DNA of 64,000 nt from Mesorhizobium sp. B2-8-5 (GCF_006440675.2 NZ_CP083951.1:3443501-3507500), one strand, 5' to 3'; positions 34,713-43,294 are shown, counted from the stretch's first letter. Notes: generated from the letters alone by a model not told the origin. Translations and numbers: made by a program.

Positions 34713-35147
34713 ATGAAATACATAATCTTCATTCTCTTCACGGTCATGACCAATGCCGCGGCGCAGCTGATGCTGAAGCAGGGCATGATGTCGATAGGCC
34801 CTATCTCCTTCGAAGGCGCCAATCCGCTCGTCAAGCTCCTGCAGATCGTGTTCAGCCCCTGGGTGTTCCTGGGCCTCTGCACCTTCGTCATCTCGATGGC
34901 ATCGCATCTTTATGTGCTGTCCAAGGTCGAGCTCAGCTTCGCCTATCCGTTCCTCAGCCTCGCCTACGTCGCCGTGGCGATCTTTGCCTATTTCGTCTTC
35001 CGCGAGGACCTCAACGGCTGGCGCATCGCCGGCATCGCCTGCATCTGCGTCGGCACGATCCTGATCGCGCAAAGTGGCCGAGGCCATGAGGACCAGACGG
35101 CTTCCATCGCGCCTGACAGAACCCAAGCAAGCGAGATCGTTCGATGA
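34713..35147 (+). CDS. SMR/EamA-type four-helix membrane protein, candidate lipid-linked sugar flippase
   Basis: Protein of about 144 residues with four hydrophobic helices: residues about 2-20, 45-65, 72-92 and 98-118. NAAAQLMLKQGM in helix 1 and SFAYPFLSLAYVAVAI in helix 3 resemble ArnE/ArnF and other SMR-fold proteins that move undecaprenyl-phosphate sugars across the membrane. ATG 34713 is chosen over GTG 34704. The C-terminal tail is polar. It overlaps the SDR gene by ATGA. In this cassette it is a good candidate for flipping the polyprenyl-phosphate pentose to the periplasm. Confidence 0.75.
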   Translation: MKYIIFILFTVMTNAAAQLMLKQGMMSIGPISFEGANPLVKLLQIVFSPWVFLGLCTFVISMASHLYVLSKVELSFAYPFLSLAYVAVAIFAYFVFREDLNGWRIAGIACICVGTILIAQSGRGHEDQTASIAPDRTQASEIVR

Positions 35148-36151
35148 GACATGTGATTTTCGGCGGCGACGGCTTCGTCGGCCGTCACCTTGCCCCCAAG
35201 CTTGTCACGGACGGCGAGACCGTCGTCGTCGCCGACATCGTCAAGAGCGACCTGCCGCATTACCGCTCGGTGCGCTTCATCACATGCGACGTCACCGATC
35301 CGGCCTCGGTCGCGGCGGTCGGGCTCAAGGCCGACGACATGGTCTACAATCTGTCGGCCAAGATGCTGTCGCCGATCCAGGTGCGCGCCAAGCGGCATGA
35401 TTTCTTCTTCCCGGTGAATTTCCACGGCACCGAGCACATCATGCAGGCGATGGACAAGGCCGGCGCCTCAAGGCTCGTCCACTACACGACCGACATGATC
35501 TACGGCCACACGGTGGTGCTGCCGATGACCGAGGACCATCCGGTCTCGCCGCTCGGCGAGTACGGGCTGTCGAAGCTGAAGACCGAGGAACTCGCCGCCG
35601 AATGGCGCAAGCGCGGCATGTCGATCTCGCTGTTCAGGCCGCGCCTGATCATCGGCCCTGGACGCCTCGGCATCCTGGAAAAGCTGTTCAAGCTGATCGA
35701 CTGGAACCTGCCTGTGCCGATGATCGGCTCGGGCCGGAATCCCTATCAGTTCATCTCGGTGTTCGATTGCGCGGAAGCCGCCCGCGCCGCCTGGAAAGCC
35801 GGCGTGCCGAACGAGGCCTACAATCTCGGCTCGCTCAGTCCGCCGCCGGTAAAGAGGCTGCTTGGCGACCTGATCCGCCATGCCGGCTCGAGGTCGATCC
35901 TGTTGCCGACGCCGGGCTGGGCGGTCAAGCGCACGCTCGACCTGCTCGACCTATTGAACATGCCGATCATGGATCCGGAACAGTATCTGATCGCCGACGA
36001 GGAATGCGTGCTCGACGTGTCCAAGGCCGAGCGCCAGCTCGGCTGGGTGCCGCAATATCGCGACGAGGACATGCTGATCGCCGCCTACAGCGAATATCGC
36101 GCCAAGCAGGACGGCCACGCCGTCGCCACCAGACACGTTCCCGCCGAATAA
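35144..36151 (+). CDS. extended SDR NAD(P)-dependent epimerase/reductase
   Basis: The 335-residue protein has the dinucleotide motif FGGDGFVGRHL (residues 6-16) and the catalytic pair Tyr140/Lys144 in EYGLSKLK. VFDCAEAARAAWKAG and NLGSLSPPP are also typical of extended SDR sugar-nucleotide enzymes. In mycobacteria the partner of DprE1 is the classical SDR DprE2. No classical SDR occurs here, so this extended SDR may carry out the keto-reduction step. Other functions, such as making a modified sugar, are equally possible. It is coupled by ATGA to the SMR-type gene. Confidence 0.82.
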   Translation: MRHVIFGGDGFVGRHLAPKLVTDGETVVVADIVKSDLPHYRSVRFITCDVTDPASVAAVGLKADDMVYNLSAKMLSPIQVRAKRHDFFFPVNFHGTEHIMQAMDKAGASRLVHYTTDMIYGHTVVLPMTEDHPVSPLGEYGLSKLKTEELAAEWRKRGMSISLFRPRLIIGPGRLGILEKLFKLIDWNLPVPMIGSGRNPYQFISVFDCAEAARAAWKAGVPNEAYNLGSLSPPPVKRLLGDLIRHAGSRSILLPTPGWAVKRTLDLLDLLNMPIMDPEQYLIADEECVLDVSKAERQLGWVPQYRDEDMLIAAYSEYRAKQDGHAVATRHVPAE

Positions 36152-36174
36152 GGCGACGAAGGGAGATTTTTCAG

Positions 36175-37650
36175 ATGACCGTCATGGCCAAGCCGGAACA
36201 TACCGGAACGCGCACGCTGGTCGATGCGCCGACGCTATCACCAGCGACCATCGCCAAGCCCGACCTGATCAGCGTCGAGCAGGCCAAGGCGCTGGATGTC
36301 GCCCGCATCACCGACCTGTTCAAGGCGCATCTCAATCCCGGACAGTTGCATTTCATGAAGCTGCTCGGCTTCCACAAGATCAAGATCGAGCGCGCCGAGG
36401 GCATGTTCTACATCGACCAGAACGGCCGCAAGATCCTCGACTTCTTCGGTGGCTTCGGCTCGCTCGCCTTCGGCCACAACCATCCGCGCATTCTGGAAGC
36501 GCGGAAAAAGTTCCAGGAGGAGAAGCGCCAGGAAATAGCCATCGCCTTCATGTCGCAATATGCGGGGGCGCTGGCGCACAACATCGCCAAGTGCTCGCCG
36601 GGCGAGCTCGACATGGTGTTCCTTGGCTCCTCCGGCTCGGAAGCGATGGAAGCGGCGGTGAAGCTCGCCGAGCGCTCCGCCGGCCCTAAGCGGCCGAAGG
36701 TGGTCTATGCCGAGAATTCCTTCCACGGCAAGACGAAGGGCGTGCTGGCGATCACCGACGGCCAGCTCTACCGCGCCGACTTCAAGGTGGCCGACAATGT
36801 CGTGCGCGTTCCCTTTGCCGACATCGACGCCGTCGAGCGCCTGTTCAAGAGCGATCCCGAGATCGGCGTCATCGTGCTCGAAACCATCCAGGGCGGCGGC
36901 GGCATCATCCAGGCGCCGGCGCAATATTGGCAGAAGCTGCGTGCGCTTTGCGACCAGCATGGCGTGCTGTGGGTCGCCGACGAGGTGCAGTGCGGCTATG
37001 GCCGCTCGGGCCGCTTCTATGCCTTCGAGCATTACGGCGTGGTGCCGGACGTGACGGCGCTGGCGAAATCGCTGGGCGCCGGCAAGGCCGCGGTCGGCGC
37101 CATGATCGCCAAGCGCGACGTCTACATGAAGGCCTATGGCACGCCGAAGACGGCGATGATCCATGCCATGGCGACGTTCGGCGGCATGGGCGAGGCCTGC
37201 GTCACCGCGATCGAAGGCATCAACGTGCTCTATGACGAGGGCCTGATCGACAACGCCGCCTCGACGGGCGAGTACCTTCTGCAGCGGTTGCGGGCGCTCA
37301 AGGAGAAATACCCCAAGATCATCAAGGACGTGCGCGGCAAGGGCTTCATGATCGGGCTCGAGTTCCACGATTTCTCGCAGACCCTGCCGATGGTGCTGCG
37401 CCCGGTCGTGAGCGTGCTCGACGACAAACTGAAGGGCTCGCTGTCGGGCTTCGTCGGCTCGCTTTTGTTGCGTGACTACGACGTGCTCGTCGCCTTCACC
37501 GAATACAACCGCAACGTCATCCGGCTCGAGCCGCCGCTGATCTGCCAGCCCGAGCATGTCGACCGCTTCGCCGATGCTTTCGACAGCCTGTTGTCGCGCG
37601 GCATCGTGGCGATCGTGAAGGATTTCGTGAAAAGCCAGGTCGGCAAATAG
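36175..37650 (+). CDS. class III pyridoxal-phosphate aminotransferase
   Basis: The 491-residue protein is a class III aminotransferase (omega-amino acid and putrescine/ornithine type). Seen: FGSLAFGHNHP, GSSGSEAMEAAVK, ENSFHGKT (183-187), VADEVQCGYGRSG (Asp269, Gln272) and the PLP lysine Lys298 in ALAKSLGAGK. GAAGGGAGATT-like sequence precedes ATG 36175. Class III enzymes are not usual in DPA synthesis. Its place inside the cassette suggests that an amino group is added to the sugar or to an attached polyamine-like group. Confidence 0.87.
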   Translation: MTVMAKPEHTGTRTLVDAPTLSPATIAKPDLISVEQAKALDVARITDLFKAHLNPGQLHFMKLLGFHKIKIERAEGMFYIDQNGRKILDFFGGFGSLAFGHNHPRILEARKKFQEEKRQEIAIAFMSQYAGALAHNIAKCSPGELDMVFLGSSGSEAMEAAVKLAERSAGPKRPKVVYAENSFHGKTKGVLAITDGQLYRADFKVADNVVRVPFADIDAVERLFKSDPEIGVIVLETIQGGGGIIQAPAQYWQKLRALCDQHGVLWVADEVQCGYGRSGRFYAFEHYGVVPDVTALAKSLGAGKAAVGAMIAKRDVYMKAYGTPKTAMIHAMATFGGMGEACVTAIEGINVLYDEGLIDNAASTGEYLLQRLRALKEKYPKIIKDVRGKGFMIGLEFHDFSQTLPMVLRPVVSVLDDKLKGSLSGFVGSLLLRDYDVLVAFTEYNRNVIRLEPPLICQPEHVDRFADAFDSLLSRGIVAIVKDFVKSQVGK

Positions 37651-37662
37651 AGGCCGCTGAGG

Positions 37663-38895
37663 ATGCTGACCAGGCCGTCCGCTCCGACCAATCCGCTGGA
37701 ATGGCTGACCGGCGCCGGCCTGGCGTGGGGCGAGGGGGCTTACGCGAAATGGGCGGCATCGATCGGGGCGATCACCTTCTCGCTCTATATACTGCTGACC
37801 GCCGCGACCGCCTGGTTCATGCCCGATGCCAACTGGGACATGCTGCCTTATCTGGCGATCGCCGAGGAGGGCGCCTATCCCGATCCGCAGGCGCTGCATG
37901 ACTATGCCTACAGCACGGTCAAGGCGGGCGTATCGGCCGGCGATTACAAGACGCTGACCGACGATGGCGGCGGCTTCCGCAGCCATATGACGGAGAACGC
38001 CGCAGACTTCCATTCGCTGCTCGGCATGTACCGCATCAAATTCCTCTATGCCGAGATCCTGTCCAGTCTCAGCCATGTCGTGTCGCCGGTCGAGGCGATG
38101 CGGCTGGTTCAGGTGTTCTCTGTGCTGCTGTTCGGCGCCGTCACGCTCGCCTGGCTGCGCGCGCAAGGCGCGCTGGCGCTGGCGCCCGTGGTCGGCGCGA
38201 TCCTGATCATGGCCGATTTCGGCGACGCGGCACGCGCTTCGACGCCGGACCTGTTTTGCTCGGCACTGTTCCTCGGCGGGCTCTTCGCCTATGTGCGCAA
38301 GCGCGAGGCGGCGACGGCGGTCCTGCTTTTCCTGGCGTTCATGGCCAGGCCCGACAACATCGTCTTCCTCGCCATTTTCGCGGTGCTGCTCGTCGCTTTC
38401 CGCGAGAGGGCGTGGGGCGCGTTGGCCGGCTTTGCCGCGTCCTTCATCGCCTATTTCGCCATTTCGCACTGGGCCCAGCATCCCGGCTGGTGGCCGCATC
38501 TTTGGTTTTCCAGCATCGAGCAGCACTACAACATGGACGGGTTCGAGCCGCCGCTCTCGGTGGCCGCTTATCTGAAGGCCTTCGCGGCGTCGGTGGTGCG
38601 CGCCGTCAGCGTCAACAACTGGGTCGGCGTTTCGGTGCTGGCGCTGGCTGGCTGGTTCGGGCTCGAGCGTGCCGGCTTCCGGCTCGACCGCCGCGCCGGC
38701 ATCCTGCTGGCGGCGCTGGTGCTTGGCGTGCTGGCGAAGTTCGCCGTCTTCCCGATCCACGACACCCGCATCTATTTCCCCAACCTTCTGCCGCCCTTCC
38801 TCCTGCTTGTCGCGCCGCTCATGGCGCTGTGGGCATCGGCAAGCCAAAGCGGCCGCCGCGCGGCGCTGCAGGTCATTTCCGGAGACAAGTCATGA
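37663..38895 (+). CDS. polytopic membrane protein, candidate GT-C glycosyltransferase
   Basis: The 410-residue protein has about 9-10 membrane helices. The first outer loop contains WFMPDANWDMLPYLAIAEEG with acidic residues, as GT-C enzymes have for lipid-phosphate sugar donors. A later FMARPDNIVFLAIFAV motif (Arg-Pro-Asp) lies at a helix start. I do not recognise a named family. Its location after donor-synthesis and flippase-like genes makes it the best candidate for the transferase that uses the polyprenyl-phosphate sugar outside the membrane. It overlaps the FkbM gene by ATGA. Confidence 0.7.
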   Translation: MLTRPSAPTNPLEWLTGAGLAWGEGAYAKWAASIGAITFSLYILLTAATAWFMPDANWDMLPYLAIAEEGAYPDPQALHDYAYSTVKAGVSAGDYKTLTDDGGGFRSHMTENAADFHSLLGMYRIKFLYAEILSSLSHVVSPVEAMRLVQVFSVLLFGAVTLAWLRAQGALALAPVVGAILIMADFGDAARASTPDLFCSALFLGGLFAYVRKREAATAVLLFLAFMARPDNIVFLAIFAVLLVAFRERAWGALAGFAASFIAYFAISHWAQHPGWWPHLWFSSIEQHYNMDGFEPPLSVAAYLKAFAASVVRAVSVNNWVGVSVLALAGWFGLERAGFRLDRRAGILLAALVLGVLAKFAVFPIHDTRIYFPNLLPPFLLLVAPLMALWASASQSGRRAALQVISGDKS

Positions 38896-39644
38896 GCTCG
38901 CTTTCCAATCTGGCGCGCATCTTCCTGTCGCTCGGCCTGCCCGCCGGACTTCTCGACCGCAGCCCCTCGCTCCACGGCACGAAATTTCTCGCCAAGGCGG
39001 CGTTGCAGGCCCGCTTCGGCGGCCGGCCGTTCCAGATGGTCAATGTCGGCGCCTGCGACGGCGGGCTGTTCGACGACGTGACGCCGTGGCTGCACCGCAT
39101 TCGCGGCGCCCGCGCCATGCTGGTGGAACCGATCCCGTATAACCAGAAGCGGCTGCGCGCCAATTACCCGGATGCCGAACGCTTCGTCATCGAGCCGGTT
39201 GCGGTGACGAGGACAAAGGGCACGATCACCGTGCACACTTTCGATGCCGCTGCGCTCGAGGCCGGCACGCTGCCGATCGAGTTCATCGGCTGCTCGTCGG
39301 TCACCGAAACCAATCTGATGTCGGGCAAGAACGCCTGGGGCGAGGCGGATGCCAACTTCAACAAGTTCGCGCCGCATCTGAAGGATATCGAGGTGCCGTC
39401 GGAGACCTTGCAGACGCTGCTCGACCGCAACGGCATCACCCACATCGACGCCTTCCTGGTCGACTGCGAAGGCGCCGACTGGATGGTGTTCGAGCAGCTC
39501 GACCTCAAACGCTACCGCCCCGGCATGGTCAAGGTCGAGATCGGCGCGCTGCCGGCCGCCGAGATCGGCCAGGTCGTGGTCAAGCTAAAGACCGCCGGCT
39601 ACCAAGTCGGCTTCCAGGCCGAGGACATCTGGGCCTTCGCCTGA
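38892..39644 (+). CDS. FkbM-family SAM-dependent methyltransferase
   Basis: The 250-residue protein has an N-terminal helix region and then the SAM-binding MVNVGACDGGLFDD, followed by AMLVEPIPYN (acidic residue at the end of strand 2) and HIDAFLVDCEGADWMVFEQL, the FkbM signature. Family members O-methylate sugars and polyketides. As the last gene of the cassette it probably methylates the glycan. ATG 38892 overlaps the previous stop by ATGA. About 157 bp with no gene follow before the next FAD/GcvT gene. Confidence 0.86.
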   Translation: MSSLSNLARIFLSLGLPAGLLDRSPSLHGTKFLAKAALQARFGGRPFQMVNVGACDGGLFDDVTPWLHRIRGARAMLVEPIPYNQKRLRANYPDAERFVIEPVAVTRTKGTITVHTFDAAALEAGTLPIEFIGCSSVTETNLMSGKNAWGEADANFNKFAPHLKDIEVPSETLQTLLDRNGITHIDAFLVDCEGADWMVFEQLDLKRYRPGMVKVEIGALPAAEIGQVVVKLKTAGYQVGFQAEDIWAFA

Positions 39645-39701
39645 ACGAAAATTGCCGATGACGGCCCGCCGGCGCGCAGGGTCGCGCCGCACCTGCGGAC
39701 G

Positions 39702-39710
39702 TGTCGCAAA
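39702..39710. promoter_or_regulatory. TGTCGCAAA motif upstream of the FAD/GcvT gene at 39802
   Basis: TGTCGCAAA lies 92 bp ahead of the start codon. It matches one arm of the perfect palindrome near the GbdR-like regulator gene at 49904-49923. A single half-site of this length is close to chance frequency, so the assignment is weak. Confidence 0.3.
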
Positions 39711-39758
39711 CAGGCGGTAGCTCAATCCGCGTCCTCTGCATATTGTGCGCCATTCGAA

Positions 39759-39776
39759 GGGCGCGCAAACGCGCCC
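39759..39776 (+). promoter_or_regulatory. leader hairpin before FAD/GcvT gene
   Basis: GGGCGCG (39759-39765), loop CAAA, CGCGCCC (39770-39776): a perfect 7-bp stem, 25 bases before the start codon and just ahead of the GGAG ribosome site. No T-run follows, so it is not an intrinsic terminator. A leader structure is likely. Confidence 0.4.
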
Positions 39777-39801
39777 GTCTATACCTTTGGAGTCGCGGGC
39801 A

Positions 39802-42363
39802 ATGGCAGAGTTTCCGAAAAAGGCGAAGGTCGTCATCGTCGGCCTGGGCGGTATTGTCGGCGCATCGGTCGCACATCACCTGATCGAGCGCGGCTGGGAC
39901 GACATCGTCGGCATCGACAAGTCGGGCATCCCCACCGATATCGGCTCGACTGCGCACGCCTCGGACTTCTGCTACACGACCAGCCACGATTTCCTCTCGT
40001 GCTGGACGACGCTCTATTCCATCGATTTCTACGAGAAGATGGGCCACTACGCGCGCGTCGGCGGCCTCGAAGTAGCGCGCGTCGGCGACGATGCCCGCAT
40101 GGACGAGATCAAGCGCAAGATCGCCTCGGCCAAATCCTTCGGCACCCGCGCGCGGCTGATCGAGCCGGCCGAGATCAAGGAAAAATTCCCGCTGATCGAG
40201 GAGCATCTGGTGCAGGGCGGCCTGTGGGACCCGGATGCCGGCCTCGTCATCCCGCGTTCGCAGACGGTGGCCGGCAAGCTTGTCGACCAGGGCGTCGCTT
40301 CCGACAAGCTTCAGGCTTTCGCGAACACTTCGGCCAAGTCGCTGGTCGTCGAGAACGGCCGTATCAAGGGTGTCGTGACCGAGCGCGGCACGATCGAGGC
40401 CGATTATGTTGTGGTCTGCACCGGCATCTGGGGCCGGCTCACCGCGGCGCTGGTCGGCGAGGATTTGCCGGTGATGCCGATCGACCATCCGCTCACCTTC
40501 TTCGGCCCCTACAATGAGTTCGCCGGCACCGGCAAGGAGATCGGCTGGCCGCTGCTGCGCGACCAGGGCAACTCGGCCTATATGCGCGACACCGGCGATC
40601 CGAAGACCGCCGAGGGCGGTCAGATCGAGTGGGGCTATTACGAGGAAACCAATCCGCGTCTGTGCCACCCGCGCGACCTTCTCGAAAAGGACCAGGCGCG
40701 GCTGTCGCCGTCGCAGCGCGACCTCGACATGGAGCAGATCATGGCGCCGCTGGAGCGCGCCATGGAGCTGACGCCGATCCTCGGCGAACTGGGTTACAAT
40801 GAAGGCCATTCCTTCAACGGGTTGCTGCAGGTGACCACCGATGGCGGCCCGTCGATGGGCGAAAGCCAGAAGGTGAGGGGCCTGTGGTACGCCGTCGCCA
40901 TCTGGGTCAAGGACGGCCCGGGCATGGGCAAGCTGATCGCCGACTGGATGACCGACGGCAGGACCGAGGTCGACCATCATGCGATCGACTATTCGCGCTT
41001 CTATCCGCACCAGACGCAGGAACAGTTCATCTGGGATCGCTGCACCGAGACGGCGATGAAGGTCTACAATCCGGCGGTGCATCCGCGCGAACCCTTCTCC
41101 AAGGGCCGTAACATCCGCCGCTCGCCGTTCTGGGAGCGCGAGAAGGAGCTCGGCGGCTATTTCATGGAGCTGGGCGGCTGGGAGCGCGCGCATGGCTACG
41201 CCGCCAACGAGCATCTGCTGGAGAAGTATGGCAACCGCGTGCCGGTGCGCGAAAACGAATGGGACAATCGCCATTTCTGGCGTGTCTCCAACGCCGAGCA
41301 TCTGGCGATGAGCGAGGATTGCGGCATCGTCAACCTGTCGCATTTTTCCATGTACGACGTCGAGGGGCCTGACCATGTCGCGTTGCTGGAATGGCTGTGC
41401 GCGGCCAAGATCGGCGGCGACAACAATATCGGCAAGGGCATCTACACGCACTTCCTCGACGAGGAAGGCATGGTGCGCGCGGACTTCACGGTCATCCGCA
41501 TGGCGGACCGTTGCCGGGTGATCGACGGCGCCGATGCCGGTCCGCGCGACTTCCGCTACATGCAGCGCACCGCGCAGGACAAAGGGTTCGACGCCACCGT
41601 CACCGACGTGACGGAAAAATACGTCACCATCGGCATCTGGGGGCCGAACGCACGGGCGACCCTGCAGAAGGTGGTCGAGAATCCGAACGGCCTCTCGCTC
41701 GAGAATTTCCCGTTCGCGGCGATCAAGCCGATCAGGATCGGCGGCAAGGACGTCACCGCCTTCCGCATCTCCTATGTCGGCGAGCAGGGCTGGGAACTGC
41801 ATATGCGCTACGAGGATGGTCTCGCCGTCTGGGACGCGCTGCGCTCGACCGGCGTCATGCCTTTCGGCGTCGAGACCTACGCCAACACGCGCCGTATGGA
41901 AAAGAGCCTCAGGCTTCAGAACGCCGACCTCTTGACCGAGTACAATCTGCTCGAGGCCGACCTTGCCCGCCCGAAGGTCAAGGAGAACGACTTCTGCGGC
42001 AAGGCCAAGCACCTGGAGTATCGCGCCCGCGAGCACCAGCCGGCGATGCTGTGCACGCTGGTGATGACCGAGAACAAGGACGCCAAGGGCGTTGCGCGCT
42101 ATCCGGTCGGCACCATGCCGGTGCAGGATCCCGCGACCGGCGAGACGCTGGTCGATGAGCTCGGCCGCCGCTCCTTCACCACGTCGGTCGCCTACGGCCC
42201 GACGATCGGCAAGAACATCGCACTCGCTTACCTGCCCTGGGCTTTCGCCCAGGAGGGCCGCAAGCTGCAGGTCGAGTATTTTGGTGAGACCTATCCGGTC
42301 GAGGTCGCCGGCGTCGGCTACAAACCGCTCTACGACCCGGAGAACCTCAAGCCGCGCAGTTGA
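39802..42363 (+). CDS. FAD-dependent oxidoreductase fused to GcvT-type aminomethyltransferase domain, divergent clade
   Basis: Third long FAD/GcvT fusion in the window, 853 residues. The Rossmann motif is VVIVGLGGIVGASVAHHL. The second strand ends GIDKSG with Asp where its two relatives have LLE, and the flavin-linking region reads GSTAHASDFCY instead of TWHAAG, keeping the His. The GcvT half starts near residue 440 (CGIVNLSHFSMYDVEG, EEGMVRADFTV, SYVGEQGWELHM). It is a stand-alone gene with its own leader hairpin and a strong terminator. Likely an oxidative N- or O-demethylase with THF as acceptor; substrate unknown and probably different from the 13033/17554 pair. Confidence 0.83.
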   Translation: MAEFPKKAKVVIVGLGGIVGASVAHHLIERGWDDIVGIDKSGIPTDIGSTAHASDFCYTTSHDFLSCWTTLYSIDFYEKMGHYARVGGLEVARVGDDARMDEIKRKIASAKSFGTRARLIEPAEIKEKFPLIEEHLVQGGLWDPDAGLVIPRSQTVAGKLVDQGVASDKLQAFANTSAKSLVVENGRIKGVVTERGTIEADYVVVCTGIWGRLTAALVGEDLPVMPIDHPLTFFGPYNEFAGTGKEIGWPLLRDQGNSAYMRDTGDPKTAEGGQIEWGYYEETNPRLCHPRDLLEKDQARLSPSQRDLDMEQIMAPLERAMELTPILGELGYNEGHSFNGLLQVTTDGGPSMGESQKVRGLWYAVAIWVKDGPGMGKLIADWMTDGRTEVDHHAIDYSRFYPHQTQEQFIWDRCTETAMKVYNPAVHPREPFSKGRNIRRSPFWEREKELGGYFMELGGWERAHGYAANEHLLEKYGNRVPVRENEWDNRHFWRVSNAEHLAMSEDCGIVNLSHFSMYDVEGPDHVALLEWLCAAKIGGDNNIGKGIYTHFLDEEGMVRADFTVIRMADRCRVIDGADAGPRDFRYMQRTAQDKGFDATVTDVTEKYVTIGIWGPNARATLQKVVENPNGLSLENFPFAAIKPIRIGGKDVTAFRISYVGEQGWELHMRYEDGLAVWDALRSTGVMPFGVETYANTRRMEKSLRLQNADLLTEYNLLEADLARPKVKENDFCGKAKHLEYRAREHQPAMLCTLVMTENKDAKGVARYPVGTMPVQDPATGETLVDELGRRSFTTSVAYGPTIGKNIALAYLPWAFAQEGRKLQVEYFGETYPVEVAGVGYKPLYDPENLKPRS

Positions 42364-42390
42364 GATCGTGGACGTCGAAGCACGGATGCG

Positions 42391-42423
42391 AAAGCCCGGC
42401 TTCGACCGGGCTTTTCTCTTTTG
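42391..42423 (+). terminator. rho-independent terminator after FAD/GcvT gene
   Basis: AAAGCCCGG, loop CTTCGA, CCGGGCTTTT followed by CTCTTTTGT. Strong stem with U-rich tail about 30 bases after the stop codon. Confidence 0.88.
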
Positions 42424-42470
42424 TATGCCGGCATTCTCGCATAGCGTTGCGCCGGGCGGAGTAGGCAAGC

Positions 42471-43235
42471 TTGCAACGGTTCGGCTGGGACAGGAAGAAC
42501 GACGCATTCGTCTTCACGATGAAGGGGGACATTCCCGTTCGTGTCAGCTGGACCTTTGCCATTCCCGCCGCCTTGCCGTTCCTGCATGAATGGTCGAGGC
42601 ATCCCAGCAGCGCGCTGACTCATACGGTCATCTTTGCCGCGCTGCTGTTCCTGTCGGTGTTTCTGCATGAACTCGCCCATGTGCGGGCAGCGCGGCGACA
42701 AGGCATCGGTACCCAACGGATAGATCTATACCTCTTCGGCGGAATCGCCTGGTTCAAGCCCGGCGCGGCTTCGCCTTACGGCTGGGCGTGGATTTCCTTC
42801 GCTGGGCCGCTGGTGAACATCGTCCTGGCGGCGGGCTTTGCCGCTGCCTATTACCTTTTTGCCCGGCCCTTGTCGCCGGCCGAGCCAGACGGTCTTTTCA
42901 GTTGGCCGCCGCCGAGACCGGACACGCTTCTTGAGTGGACGCTTTGGCTTGGCGCCCTTGTGAACGCGGTTCTGGCCATTCTCAACCTCCTTCCGGCCTA
43001 TCCGCTCGATGGCGGAGCGATCGCCAGGCATCTGCTCGCGCCGCGCTTCGGCGCGGAGACCGCCACGCGGATCGTCGGCTTCTGCGGCGTCGTGCTTTCG
43101 ATCCTGCGTTTTGCGGTCATTGTGCCCGCGGCCACAGCCGGTATCCTGATCTGGATTCCGCCGTCTTTCAGGCCGAACTGGAGAGCGTTTCGCGCTGCCG
43201 GCAATAAGAAGCCCGCTCCGCAGCATCCGGCTTGA
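42471..43235 (+). CDS. site-2-protease-like membrane metallopeptidase (M50)
   Basis: Intramembrane zinc protease-like protein of about 254 residues with about six helices. The active-site helix carries HELAH (His66, Glu67, His70), and the third ligand is Asp180 in [27 protein letters not shown] near the N-terminus fits the usual S2P opening. The TTG at 42471 has GGAG 9 bases upstream, while ATG 42519 has no ribosome site, so TTG is preferred. No PDZ domain or partner sigma/anti-sigma genes are adjacent, so the target is unknown. purC follows. Confidence 0.85.
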   Translation: MQRFGWDRKNDAFVFTMKGDIPVRVSWTFAIPAALPFLHEWSRHPSSALTHTVIFAALLFLSVFLHELAHVRAARRQGIGTQRIDLYLFGGIAWFKPGAASPYGWAWISFAGPLVNIVLAAGFAAAYYLFARPLSPAEPDGLFSWPPPRPDTLLEWTLWLGALVNAVLAILNLLPAYPLDGGAIARHLLAPRFGAETATRIVGFCGVVLSILRFAVIVPAATAGILIWIPPSFRPNWRAFRAAGNKKPAPQHPA

Positions 43236-43294
43236 TGTGCAAGGGGCCAGCGGCTTATGTGGCCGCATCAGAAGCCCGCGAAAGCAACACGCCC

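Noticed and set aside
36175..37650. Hopanoid aminotransferase HpnO
   Set aside because: Class fits, but no squalene or hopanoid genes occur in the window and the neighbours concern lipid-linked sugars.
36238..38847. 869-residue minus-strand open frame opposite the aminotransferase and GT-C-like genes
   Set aside because: Antisense artefact spanning two well-supported genes.
31804..39644. Nod-factor arabinosylation (noe-type) cluster in a symbiosis island
   Set aside because: No nod, nif or fix genes, transposases or integrases are visible nearby, so a general surface-glycan role is more likely.
39580..42507. 975-residue minus-strand open frame opposite the FAD/GcvT gene
   Set aside because: Antisense artefact; the plus-strand frame has FAD and GcvT motifs, a ribosome site and a terminator.
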